This document shows, in pieces, positions 41,769 through 53,165 of a stretch of DNA of 64,000 bases. The notes under the pieces were generated by a model. That model searched no databases. It had not been told where the DNA came from and was given only the letters and a program-made list of their open reading frames with translations. Position 1 is the first letter of the stretch; every line of letters begins with the position of its first letter. The position numbers and the translations under genes are program-made. This DNA is from Nocardioides agariphilus (GTDB lineage: Bacteria; Actinomycetota; Actinomycetes; Propionibacteriales; Nocardioidaceae): the NCBI RefSeq assembly GCF_015352445.1, contig NZ_JADKPO010000001.1, positions 62,001-126,000 of the forward strand, read 5' to 3'.

Positions 41769-43567
41769 CCCGACGCTCCACCGGCGAGTTGTTGCGACCC
41801 GCCCCGCACGTGCTGCGTCAGTACGCGCTGATCGCCGACGGCGAGCGCGGCGCCTTGGTCGGGCCCCGCGGAGACATCGCCTTCCTGTGTGCGCCGAGCT
41901 GGCGCGACGACGCGGTGTTCTCCAGCCTGCTCGGCGGCCAGGGCGGGTACGGCATCAGCCCGGCGGACGACCGCTTCGTGTGGGGCGGCTACTACGAGCC
42001 GAGCAGCCTGATCTGGCGCAGTCGCTGGGTCTCTCACCACGCGGTCACCGAGTGCCGCGAGGCCCTGGCGTTTCCCGGCGACCCCGACCGGCTCGTCTTG
42101 CTGCGACGCATCGAGGCCACTCGTGGCGTGGCACACGTGGTGGTCGGTCTCGATGTCCGCGCCGAGTTCGGTGCCCGGACGATGACCGTCGCCCGCAGCG
42201 AGGACGGTCACTGGCACGGTCACTCCGGCGACCTGACCTACCGCTGGACCGGAGCCACCCGCCATGCGCGGCTGCACGACGGCCGGCTCGAGCTCGATCT
42301 CGTCGTCCCCGCCGGGGAGTCGCGTGACCTCGTCCTGGAGATCTCCCGGACCGCCCTCCCGCGGGAGCTGCCGGAGCCGGGTCGGCTGTGGGACCGCACC
42401 GAGCGAGCGTGGCGGCACGGCGTCCCCGAGATGAGCACCTCGGTGACCCCCAGCGAGTCGCAACACTCGTACGCCGTCCTCCGCGGGCTCACCTCCAGCG
42501 GGGGCGCCATGGTCGCGGCGGCCACCACCTCGCTTCCCGAGCGCGCCGACCAGGGACGCAACTACGACTACCGCTACGCCTGGATCCGCGACCAGTGCTA
42601 CGCCGGACAGGCCGCAGCAGCCATCGGGGATCACACCTTGCTCGACGGGGCCGTCCGGTTCGTGTCCGAACGGGTCCTGGCCGACGGGCCGGACCTGCGA
42701 CCGGCGTACACCATCTCCGGCGGTCGGGTGCCGGACCAGCACGACGTCACGCTGCCGGGTTACCCCGGCGCGGCCGTGCGGACCGGGAACTGGGTCAACA
42801 ACCAGTTCCAGCTCGACGCCCTGGGCGAAGCCCTCCTGCTCCTGACTGCTGCCGACGACCTCGGGCGACTCGACGACGATGGTCGCCGCGCGGTCACGAC
42901 TCTGGTCGAAGCGATCGCCAAGCGTCACGACGAACCTGACGCCGGCATCTGGGAGATCGACAACCGCCGCTGGGCACACTCCCGCCTCATGTGCGCTGCC
43001 GGTCTCCGCGCCGCTGCCGCAGCTCCCTCCGGCCGCTCGGAGAATGCGGAGCAGTGGCGCCGGCACGCCGAGGAGCTGGTCGCCTCGGTGGACCGCGACT
43101 GCCTCCATCCCACCGGTCGATGGCAGCGCTCCCCCGACGACTCCGCGGTCGACGCTGCCCTGCTCCTGCCCGGGATCCGTGGCGCGGTCGCTGCCGAGGA
43201 CCCGCGCAACCGCGCCACGGTCTCCGCGGTCATGGAGGAGCTGACCGACGACGGATACGTCTACCGGTTCCGCCAGGATCCCGACCTGCCCCTCCACGAG
43301 AGCGAAGGAGCGTTCGTCCTCTGTGGGTTCCTGATGTCGCTGGCCCAGCTGAACCTCGGCCGGCGTGAGGACGCCGTGCGCTGGTTCGAACGCAACCGTG
43401 CCGCCATGGGACCACCCGGGCTCTTCACAGAGGAGTACGACGTCGTGCAACGCCAGCTGCGTGGCAACCTCCCCCAGGCCTTCGTCCACGCGTTGCTCCT
43501 CGAGAGCGCCCACCGACTCGGGCGAGCAGGCGTCGGCTCGACGGGATTCCAGGCCCGTGCCCGGTGA
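41765..43567 (+). CDS. glycoside hydrolase family 15 protein (glucoamylase/trehalase-like)
   Basis: The protein has 600 residues. An N-terminal beta domain contains YALIADGERGALVGPRGDIA. The (alpha/alpha)6 barrel follows with NYDYRYAWIRDQCYAG, the catalytic acid in AGIWEIDNRRW and the second Glu in LFTEEYDVV. Bacterial members act on alpha-glucosides or trehalose in the cytoplasm; no signal peptide is seen. It sits in an operon with a molybdoenzyme, which is unusual. It could mobilise storage glucan or trehalose under stress. Confidence 0.87.
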   Translation: MTRRSTGELLRPAPHVLRQYALIADGERGALVGPRGDIAFLCAPSWRDDAVFSSLLGGQGGYGISPADDRFVWGGYYEPSSLIWRSRWVSHHAVTECREALAFPGDPDRLVLLRRIEATRGVAHVVVGLDVRAEFGARTMTVARSEDGHWHGHSGDLTYRWTGATRHARLHDGRLELDLVVPAGESRDLVLEISRTALPRELPEPGRLWDRTERAWRHGVPEMSTSVTPSESQHSYAVLRGLTSSGGAMVAAATTSLPERADQGRNYDYRYAWIRDQCYAGQAAAAIGDHTLLDGAVRFVSERVLADGPDLRPAYTISGGRVPDQHDVTLPGYPGAAVRTGNWVNNQFQLDALGEALLLLTAADDLGRLDDDGRRAVTTLVEAIAKRHDEPDAGIWEIDNRRWAHSRLMCAAGLRAAAAAPSGRSENAEQWRRHAEELVASVDRDCLHPTGRWQRSPDDSAVDAALLLPGIRGAVAAEDPRNRATVSAVMEELTDDGYVYRFRQDPDLPLHESEGAFVLCGFLMSLAQLNLGRREDAVRWFERNRAAMGPPGLFTEEYDVVQRQLRGNLPQAFVHALLLESAHRLGRAGVGSTGFQARAR

Positions 43568-43619
43568 CCGGTCGTGAGCGACCGCCACACACCAGATCGC
43601 AGCAGAGAGAGGACACCTG

Positions 43620-44630
43620 ATGAGCGTCAAGAAGAGCCCCCGCGTCGTCGTCATCACCGGAGCGTCCGGTGGCATCGGAAGGGCCAGCGCCCGGTTGTTC
43701 GCACAGCAGGGTGACCACGTCGCGCTCCTCGCCCGTGGCAGCGCCGGCTTGGAGGCGGCCGCCCGGGAGGTCCGCGACCTCGGCGGGGCCGCCCTGGCGA
43801 TCAGCGTCGACACGGCTGACCACGAGGCGCTCGACCGCGCTGCCGACCAGGTCGAGGCCGAGCTCGGCCCCATCGACGTGTGGGTCAACGACGCGTTCAC
43901 CTCGGTGTTCGCCCGCTTCGTCGACATCGAACCCGAGGAGTTCCGCCGCGTGACCGACGTGACCTACCTCGGGTTCGTCAACGGCACCCGCAGCGCGCTC
44001 AGGCGGATGCTTCCACGTGACCGCGGCGTGATCGTCCAGGTCGGGTCCGCCCTGGCCCACCGTGGGATCCCGCTCCAGTCGGCCTACTGCGGCGCCAAGC
44101 ACGCCATGTGGGGATTTCACGAGTCCCTGTTGACCGAGCTGCGCCACGACCACAGCGACGTGCAACTCACTTCCGTGGCGATGCCGGCCGTCAACACGCC
44201 GCAGTTCAGCTGGGTGCTCTCCAAGCTGCCCCACCAGGCGCAACCCGTTCCACCGATCTACCAGCCCGAGGTCGCCGCTCGTAGCGTCCTGTATGCCGCC
44301 GCTCACCCCGAGCGTCGGGCCTACTGGGTCGGCGCGGCCACCGTCGGCACGATCATCGGCAACCGGCTGGCCGGCGGCCTCCTGGATCGCTACCTGGGCC
44401 GGACCGGGTTCGCCTCCCAGCAGACCGACGACCCGAAGCCGTCCGACCAGCCCTCGAACCTCTTCGAACCAGCAGACGAGGACCACGACTACGGCGCCCA
44501 CGGCCTGTTCGACACCCGGGCCTCTCGACACTCCCCCCAAGCCTGGGCCTCGCGGCACCGCCGCGTGCTGGCCACCGCGGCCGCGACCGCTGCCGTTGCG
44601 GGTGGCCTCCGAGCGGTCAGGCAGCGCTGA
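43620..44630 (+). CDS. SDR family oxidoreductase with C-terminal extension
   Basis: The protein has 336 residues. The classical motif is VVITGASGGIGRASARLFAQ, with catalytic Tyr in QSAYCGAKHAMWGF. NAG is replaced by NDAF. The C-terminal ~90 residues hold a probable helix (VGAATVGTIIGNRLAGGLL) and an Ala-rich tail, as in actinobacterial membrane-associated SDRs of unknown substrate. It begins 52 bp after the glucoamylase and overlaps the next gene by one base. Confidence 0.8.
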   Translation: MSVKKSPRVVVITGASGGIGRASARLFAQQGDHVALLARGSAGLEAAAREVRDLGGAALAISVDTADHEALDRAADQVEAELGPIDVWVNDAFTSVFARFVDIEPEEFRRVTDVTYLGFVNGTRSALRRMLPRDRGVIVQVGSALAHRGIPLQSAYCGAKHAMWGFHESLLTELRHDHSDVQLTSVAMPAVNTPQFSWVLSKLPHQAQPVPPIYQPEVAARSVLYAAAHPERRAYWVGAATVGTIIGNRLAGGLLDRYLGRTGFASQQTDDPKPSDQPSNLFEPADEDHDYGAHGLFDTRASRHSPQAWASRHRRVLATAAATAAVAGGLRAVRQR

Positions 44631-45076
44631 TGCGCACGGTCGACGCGGCCCGCCTGGGCCTGGGTCTGGCCCTGCTGGTCCGGCCGGACCTACCTCAGGA
44701 TGCCCTCGCGACGCGCACGTGGGGCCAAGGGAGCGGACTGATCACCGACTCCGTGACGCGTCGGGTCATCCAGGCCCTCGGCGCCCGGTACGTCGTGCAG
44801 GGTCTCGCCGGTGCCGTCCTGCGGTGGCACTGGGTGCCCGCCGCCGACGCGACCGTCGACCTGGTCCATGCGGCCTCCATGCTCGCCGTCGCCCACGTCG
44901 TCCCGGAGCACAGGCGCCTGGCGACCACCAGCGCCGCCGCAGCACTCCTGTTCGCCGTCGCCGACCTGCGGGCAACGACTCACGTCAGGCCCAGGGTCCA
45001 CGTCGTCGGAACGCCTCCGCGTCCGCGGGACCTGGCCCGATGGGCGGCCGCGACGAACTACCAGCAACCGACCTGA
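44630..45076 (+). CDS. small putative membrane protein
   Basis: The protein has 148 residues with three or four weak hydrophobic segments (ALGARYVVQGLAGAVLRWHW, HAASMLAVAHVV, SAAAALLFAVADL). I do not recognise the family; it resembles proteins found after SDR genes in actinobacteria. Its ATG shares a base with the SDR stop (TGATG), so it belongs to the same operon. Confidence 0.55.
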   Translation: MRTVDAARLGLGLALLVRPDLPQDALATRTWGQGSGLITDSVTRRVIQALGARYVVQGLAGAVLRWHWVPAADATVDLVHAASMLAVAHVVPEHRRLATTSAAAALLFAVADLRATTHVRPRVHVVGTPPRPRDLARWAAATNYQQPT

Positions 45077-45085
45077 GGAGAGACC

Positions 45086-45316
45086 ATGACAGACAACGTG
45101 ACCCGTCGACACCGAAGCCACCTGGTGCGGCCCCGCTCGGTCTGGGGCGGTCTCGTCGTCGCCCTGATCGGCGTCGGCCTGCTCGGATGGGCCATCGCGG
45201 TCCTGTCGTGGGCGCAGTCCGTCGCCAGCGCTGCCCTCCTGCTGCTGATGACCGAGTCACGTTCAAATGCTTTCAGGCTCGGTTCGCGGCCAGGGCGATC
45301 GGTGCGAAGCCGGTGA
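45086..45316 (+). CDS. single-helix small protein
   Basis: The protein has 76 residues: a basic N-terminus, one strong membrane helix (GGLVVALIGVGLLGWAIAVL) and a second hydrophobic stretch SVASAALLLLM. The last 20 residues look random, so the 3' end may be frameshifted. GAGGAGA precedes ATG 45086. It closes the operon and faces the universal stress protein gene. Confidence 0.5.
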   Translation: MTDNVTRRHRSHLVRPRSVWGGLVVALIGVGLLGWAIAVLSWAQSVASAALLLLMTESRSNAFRLGSRPGRSVRSR

Positions 45317-45329
45317 CGGGGACGCTGAC

Positions 45330-46238
45330 TCAGGACGGAGATGCCTGAGGAACCATGGCGACTGCCGTGTGGGCACGCTCGAGCACCGCGTCGGCGATCG
45401 AGCCGATGAGCACCCTGCTGACGGTGTCGACAGGATGGCGACCGACGACCACGAGGTCCCACGAACGGTCGCGGACGAGTACCTCGTCGACTAGTCCGTG
45501 AGCCAGGCGTAGTGAGACGTCCACGTCGGGGAATCGCTCGCGGAAGCCCGCAACCGACTGAGACAACACGATGCGCAAGTCCTCGACATCTGGGCCCTCC
45601 AGCAGGTTCTCGGGAACGCGCCGGAGTCCTGCCACTGCTGCCACCGCGTCCCAATAGGCATGCAGGACCGTGAGCGGCAGCCCGCGCAGGGACGCCTGCC
45701 GGAACGCGAACTCGATCACCGGAAGGGAATCAGCGGTACCGTCGGCTCCGACCACCACGCCTGCACCATGGGGTCTGCCGGTGCGCGAACGGCACACGAC
45801 GACTGGGCACTCAGCGTGCTTGACGACGGCCGAGCTCACCGATCCGAGAAGCATGGTCCGCAGGGGTCCCCGCCCGCGCGAACCCATCACCACCAGGTGC
45901 GCGTCGGACGAGAGATCGACGAGGACCTGTCGTGGGTCACCGGGCGCGACCATCGCTTCGACTTCTACGTGGGGCTCGACCTCCCGGACGAGCGCGGCGG
46001 CTTCGTCGGCGATGGAGTGAGCCGCTGCCAATGGCGACTCCTCGGCAGTGCTCGGCGCACCACTCCCCGCACCGGACGGGAGGGAATCCCACGCCTTACC
46101 GGACGGGGACACACTCAGCACCACGAGTCGCCGATGCTCGAGGGCCGCTTGCTGGGCAGCCCAGGCGACAGCCCGCTTGGCATGCTGGGACCCGTCGACA
46201 GCGACGACGATGCTTCCTGGTGATACAAGCGTGCTCAT
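45330..46238 (-). CDS. universal stress protein with two UspA domains
   Basis: The protein has 302 residues. The first domain has IVVAVDGSQHAKRAV and the ATP-binding motif GSRGRGPLRTMLLGSVSSAV. The second (VVVGADGTADS...VVVGRHPVDTVSRVLIGSIADAV) keeps GRH-x8-G in altered form. Tandem UspA proteins bind ATP and are typical of the mycobacterial dormancy response. It is divergent from a calcium-type P-ATPase, the same neighbour as Rv1996 has in Rv1997 (CtpF). Confidence 0.9.
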   Translation of the reverse strand: MSTLVSPGSIVVAVDGSQHAKRAVAWAAQQAALEHRRLVVLSVSPSGKAWDSLPSGAGSGAPSTAEESPLAAAHSIADEAAALVREVEPHVEVEAMVAPGDPRQVLVDLSSDAHLVVMGSRGRGPLRTMLLGSVSSAVVKHAECPVVVCRSRTGRPHGAGVVVGADGTADSLPVIEFAFRQASLRGLPLTVLHAYWDAVAAVAGLRRVPENLLEGPDVEDLRIVLSQSVAGFRERFPDVDVSLRLAHGLVDEVLVRDRSWDLVVVGRHPVDTVSRVLIGSIADAVLERAHTAVAMVPQASPS

Positions 46239-46401
46239 CTCCCCAGTGTGCTGGATGTGGGCCGGGGGCGGCGTACCGAGCAGCGCCCGCCTGTGTCCTC
46301 ACCCCCAGCCGTGGGCTGTGATGCGGTACCTGCGAGCGTGTCAGCATGGTGAAGCCAGCCGGGGGCCCAGCTCGGCGAGCAAGGGACGGTCGGACGACGG
46401 C

Positions 46402-49179
<2,778 letters not shown>

Positions 49180-49320
49180 GGCCGGGGACTCTCGAGCCGC
49201 GACGCAGGGGTGGGTCTGCTCGACTGACCAAGGCAGTCGCCGTCCGGATGCCGCGGTGGGTAGGTGCCGGTTCTTCCTCGCCGTTCGTTGGCGGAGCAAC
49301 AAGTCACGCAATCACTCTTC

Positions 49321-49358
49321 GGGGACCTTCGGCCCCGCGGGTCGGGACGTTTGCCTGG
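49321..49358 (+). promoter_or_regulatory. tandem DosR/DevR-like boxes
   Basis: GGGGACCTTCGGCCCC at 49321-49336 agrees with the hypoxia regulator consensus GGGACTTNNGKCCC at nearly all fixed positions. A weaker copy, GGGACGTTTGCC, begins at 49344. Tandem boxes ahead of a gene are typical of DosR control. The next gene starts 86 bp after the first box. Confidence 0.5.
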
Positions 49359-49421
49359 AAGACGCTGCCCTCGGCGAGGTTGTACCGAGTGGGAGTTCTC
49401 CGTAGGAGGGAGTGAACGGTG

Positions 49422-49610
49422 ATGGTCACACCGCAGTGTCCGATCCGCACGGGTGAGGCGTGCTCCCTGTGCGTTCCGGGCGCGAGTGGACCCGCGGACT
49501 GCGGCCTGGTGTACCTCGTGATGAGCGACCCCGACCTGCGCGAGGAACTTCATCGACGACGTCAGGCGTGGATGTCCGGGCGAGCTCGAGCCGGCGTCAG
49601 CCCTTCATGA
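49422..49610 (+). CDS. small cysteine-containing protein (DUF6767-like)
   Basis: The protein has 62 residues. It contains CPIRTGEACSLCVPGASGPA, DCGLVYLVMSDPDLREEL and a basic tail. Four cysteines in a C-x8-C-x2-C...C array suggest metal or redox function. AGGAGGGAG precedes GTG 49419/ATG 49422. Short proteins of this kind occur in many actinobacteria without known function. The upstream boxes suggest low-oxygen control. Confidence 0.6.
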   Translation: MVTPQCPIRTGEACSLCVPGASGPADCGLVYLVMSDPDLREELHRRRQAWMSGRARAGVSPS

Positions 49611-49745
49611 GGAAACGTCGACCTGTCACCTGCGAAGCGACGATCCGGACGAGCATCGAAAGTGAGCCGGGCGCTCATGGTTGAGGCACGTGGCGCAGGA
49701 TCGCCGCAAGCGCCCCAGGCTCCTCTTCCACCACGGCATCGACCG

Positions 49746-50287
49746 TCAGGATGGTGGCGCCGAGGACTCCGTAGGTTCCCGCGGCCGGGCTGATCCAAGC
49801 TCGACGGTGACGTCGAGCTGGCCGGCGCCGTCAGGGATCACCACGGCCGAACCCATCCGTCGCAGGAGGGCCAGGGACGCTTGGTTGTCGGCTGAGACGG
49901 TGGTGACGATTCGGCAGACTCCTCGTGGACGCTGCCTCAGGAGCTCGTCGATGAGGACAGTTGCGACTCCTCTTCCCTGCCATCGGTCGGCGACAGTCAC
50001 TGCGACGTCCGCCGCAGTCGGGTCCTCGAGGTAGCGGATCATCTTGCGATTGCGGTCGGGACACCCACGCGGTCGTCGCCCACCCCCACCAGCGCGAGGG
50101 CGACGTGGTCGACACCATCGACGTCGTCTACCAGATGATCAAGCATCGTCTCGGTCAGGTGCAGCACGCTGGCCAGGAACCGACGCGTGCGGGTCTTCTC
50201 CGAGAGTCCTTCGTAGGCGGCTCCCACCGCCGCGCGGTCCTGAAGAAGCAGCGGCCAGATCAGGACCCGGGTGCCGTCGGGGAGCTG
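49746..50287 (-). pseudogene. GNAT acetyltransferase split by a frameshift
   Basis: The upstream part (50287-50039) reads LPDGTRVLIWPLLLQDRAAV, then GAAYEGLSEKTRTRRF. The downstream part (50042-49746) continues with VAVTVADRWQGRGVATVLID and SADNQASLALLRRMG, the acetyl-CoA binding core. The two frames meet at an ATGA overlap, and an in-frame TAG lies just before the first part. One indel would restore a single GNAT protein. Confidence 0.6.
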
Positions 50288-50545
50288 CTACTCGACGATC
50301 GAGCGGGACCCCCTATGACCCGGGAGCGAACGCATCCCCGGCCTTTCAAGTATGGCCACATCGGGTGGACGGCCGCTGGTCGGGGAGATGCGGTCTCCAG
50401 CTCTCGGGTTCGGCGACACAGGGGCACCAGGTCATCGTGAGCCGGCACTGCTGGAGCCGCCACGTCACCGCCACCCGTAGCAATTCCTGCTGGCAGCAGT
50501 CACGCTGAGAGGCGACTCGGTACCGCAGGGACGAAGGGGAAGAGG

Positions 50546-51299
50546 ATGAAGAGGCTCGAAGGTCGCGTCGCGCTGATCACCGGAGCGGCAAGTGGGATCG
50601 GCAAGGCGACGGCTCAGCAGCTCGCCGACGAGGGCGCGGCCGTGCTCGTCAATGACATCCAGGCCGAAGCCGGAGAGGCCACGGTCAAGGAGATCAACGG
50701 GAGGCGGAGGCAGGGCCGCGTTCTTCAAGCACGATGTCACCAGCGAGGCCGACTGGGAGGCCGCCTGCACCAGGGCGGTCGAGGAGTTCGGAGCCCTCGA
50801 CATCCTGGTCAACAACGCGGGCATGGGTGACATCAAACCGATCGAGGAAACCACTCTGGCTGAGTGGGACCGCACCGTGGCCATCGACCAGACCGGGGTC
50901 TTCCTGGGGATGAAGGCGGCAGCAGGCCACTTGAAGAAGTCGCAGCACGCCACCGTGATCAACATCAGCTCGATCTTCGGCACGAGCGGAGGGTTCGGTG
51001 TCTCCCCCGCGTACCACGCAGCCAAGGGAGCGGTTCGGACCCTCACGAAGAACGTTGCCCTGCATTGGGCCTCCGATGGCGTGCGGGTCAACTCCGTCCA
51101 CCCCGGTTTCATCGCCACCCCGATCCTCGAGCAGTCCCGCGACACCCCGATCTGGGACGGCATGACAGCTCTCACTCCGATGGGCCGGCTCGGCCGGCCA
51201 GAGGACATCGCGGCCGGAGTCGCCTACCTCGCCAGCGACGATGCGGCCTTCATCACCGGGCTCGAGCTGTACATCGACGGCGGCTACATGGCTCGCTGA
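50546..51299 (+). pseudogene. SDR family oxidoreductase interrupted by a frameshift
   Basis: The first frame gives [20 protein letters not shown] through VKEING. From about 50700 the match continues in another frame as [29 protein letters not shown], the catalytic SPAYHAAKGAV and the C-terminal YIDGGYMAR. Joined, it is a complete ~250-residue classical SDR (3-oxoacyl/3-alpha-hydroxysteroid dehydrogenase-like). The shift lies in a run of GGAGGCGGAGG, a place prone to sequencing error. Confidence 0.75.
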
Positions 51300-51414
51300 C
51301 ACTTGCCCGATCGAGCGGCAAGGCCACCCGCACACCGCGCCAGGCAAGCGCTCCTGCGAAGGTCCGCGTGCATCCAGTGCACCCAGTACTCCCCCGAGAT
51401 CTTCCCCCGTCTCG

Positions 51415-51948
51415 CTAACGAGCGGGTCTTCGAGAGGCAACCGCATCCTCGGCTTGCGGGTCGTAGAGGCTGGTCAGTCGCCGGTCGGGGTCGAGTCGGG
51501 TCAGCAGCGCATCGCCGATGCGCCGCAGTTGCTCGACCTGGGTACGTGTGAGCGGGTCGAGGACGTGGTGCCGCACCGTGGCGACGTGTCCGGGTGCGGC
51601 CGCGACGACGGCGTCCCAGCCGGCCGGCGTCAGGCGGGCGTTGGTGGCGCGTCGGTCCTCGGGACACGGGAAACGCTCGACCATCTGACGAGTCTCGAGC
51701 CGGCTCACGACGTGCGAGAGGCGGGGCAGGGTCGCGTTGGTGCGCTGCGCCAGGGCCGTCATCCGCAAGGTCCGCTCGGGCGCCTCGGAGAGCATCGCGA
51801 GGACGAAGTACTCGAAGTGGGTCAGTCCTGCGTCGGCCCGCAGCTCGGCGTCCAGGACGCCAGGTAGCAGCTCGACGATCGCGACCAGCCGCAGCCATGC
51901 GGCTCGTTCGTCCTCCGTCAGCCACGCGACGTCCTGCCTGTCGGTCAT
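51415..51948 (-). CDS. MarR-family transcriptional regulator
   Basis: The protein has 177 residues. The helix-turn-helix is MTALAQRTNATLPRLSHVVS and the wing CPEDRRATNARLTPAG. ATG 51948 is chosen over the upstream in-frame ATG. It is divergent from the F420-reductase-like gene, with a perfect inverted repeat between them, so it probably represses that operon. Confidence 0.87.
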   Translation of the reverse strand: MTDRQDVAWLTEDERAAWLRLVAIVELLPGVLDAELRADAGLTHFEYFVLAMLSEAPERTLRMTALAQRTNATLPRLSHVVSRLETRQMVERFPCPEDRRATNARLTPAGWDAVVAAAPGHVATVRHHVLDPLTRTQVEQLRRIGDALLTRLDPDRRLTSLYDPQAEDAVASRRPAR

Positions 51949-51965
51949 GCCACCAGCGTAGCCCA

Positions 51966-51985
51966 TTAGTTGACGGAACAACTAA
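51966..51985. promoter_or_regulatory. MarR operator TTAGTTG-N6-CAACTAA
   Basis: Seven-base arms in perfect inverted symmetry lie 17 bp from the MarR start and 56 bp from the divergent reductase start. This is a textbook autoregulatory position. Confidence 0.65.
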
Positions 51986-52041
51986 AAGGTGTAGGGTGTT
52001 ACTTGAAGCAACAACCAATCCGGAATCTCAAGGAGCTCCTC

Positions 52042-52617
52042 ATGGCACACCTCACCATCCTCGGCACCGGCAACATGGGCCAGGCGATCGCGTCCGTCGC
52101 CGGCAAGGGCGGGCACACCGTCCAGCTGCTCGGCGAGAGCGACCTCGCCACCGCGGTCACCGGCGACATCGTCGTCCTGGCCGTCCCCTACCCCGCCATC
52201 GCCGACGTCATCGCCCACCGCGGTGCGAGCCTCGCCGGCAAGATCGTCGTGGACATCACCAACCCGCTGGACTTCGAGACCTTCGACTCCCTCGTCGTGC
52301 CCGCGGACAGCTCAGCGGCTGCCCAGATCGCGGCCGCGCTCCCGGAGTCGCACGTGCTCAAGGCGTTCAACACCACCTTCGCCGCGACCCTGACCGCCGG
52401 CACCGTCGGTCCCCTGACCACCACCGTGCTGATCGCCGGCGACGACGCCGACGCCAAGTCGACCGTGGCCGGCGTGTTCACCTCCGGTGGCCTCGACGTC
52501 ATCGACGCCGGCTCGCTCAAGCGGGCCCGCGAGCTCGAGGCGGTCGGCTTCCTCCAGCTCACCCTCGCAGTCAACGAGAAGGTCTCCTGGACCGGCGGCT
52601 TCGGCATCGCCGCCTGA
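52042..52617 (+). CDS. NADPH-dependent F420 reductase-like protein
   Basis: The protein has 191 residues. The Rossmann motif is LTILGTGNMGQAIASVA, and DIVVLAVPYPAIADV, VDITNPLDF and VLKAFNTTFA follow the F420H2:NADP oxidoreductase (Fno) family. AAGGAG precedes ATG 52042. Many actinobacterial members lack biochemical proof and may act on other substrates. It is followed by glyoxalase-fold and esterase genes in one operon under MarR control. Confidence 0.82.
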   Translation: MAHLTILGTGNMGQAIASVAGKGGHTVQLLGESDLATAVTGDIVVLAVPYPAIADVIAHRGASLAGKIVVDITNPLDFETFDSLVVPADSSAAAQIAAALPESHVLKAFNTTFAATLTAGTVGPLTTTVLIAGDDADAKSTVAGVFTSGGLDVIDAGSLKRARELEAVGFLQLTLAVNEKVSWTGGFGIAA

Positions 52618-52655
52618 CCCCCTGGTCCGACCCCGCACACCTGAGAGGATCTCCC

Positions 52656-53165
52656 ATGACCGTCAATGCCGTCCGCCTCAACCACGCGGTGCTCTTCGTC
52701 TCCGACCTCGAGCGCAGCCTGGCCTTCTACCAGCACGCCTTCGACATGACGGTCGTGGCGCGTGAGCCCCGCGCCAACGCCGCGTTCCTGCGACTCCCCC
52801 GCTCGGGCAACCACCACGACCTCGGGCTCTTCGGGGTAAGCGCTCAGCAGCCACGCCCACGCGGCTCGCTCGGCCTCTACCACCTGGCGTGGCAGGTCGA
52901 CACCATCGAGGAGCTCGAGGAGGCCAAGCTCACCCTGGCCGACCTCGGCGCCCTCACCGGTGAGTCCAGCCACGGCGCGACCAAGAGCGTCTACGCCCAC
53001 GACCCGGACGGCAACGAGTTCGAGGTCATGTGGATGCTCCCCAAGGCGCAGTGGGGCGCGTACGAGAACGCCGCACCCGTCGAACGCCTCGACCTGGCCG
53101 GCGAGGTCACTCGGTGGGCAGGGGTCCGCACCGCCGCCGAGCTCGTCCCGGTCTTCCACCCGTGA
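52656..53165 (+). CDS. VOC (glyoxalase/catechol dioxygenase fold) family protein
   Basis: The protein has 169 residues. Two beta-alpha-beta-beta-beta repeats are visible: LNHAVLFVSDLERSLAFYQH (first His ligand) and LYHLAWQVDTIEELEEA (second His), with YAHDPDGNEFEVMW (Glu ligand). This metal-binding array fits ring-cleaving dioxygenases or glyoxalases. It overlaps the esterase gene by four bases (GTGA). Confidence 0.85.
   Translation: MTVNAVRLNHAVLFVSDLERSLAFYQHAFDMTVVAREPRANAAFLRLPRSGNHHDLGLFGVSAQQPRPRGSLGLYHLAWQVDTIEELEEAKLTLADLGALTGESSHGATKSVYAHDPDGNEFEVMWMLPKAQWGAYENAAPVERLDLAGEVTRWAGVRTAAELVPVFHP

Noticed and set aside
46376-46396. DosR-like box upstream of the P-type ATPase
   Set aside because: GGGACGGTCGGAC misses several fixed positions of the consensus.
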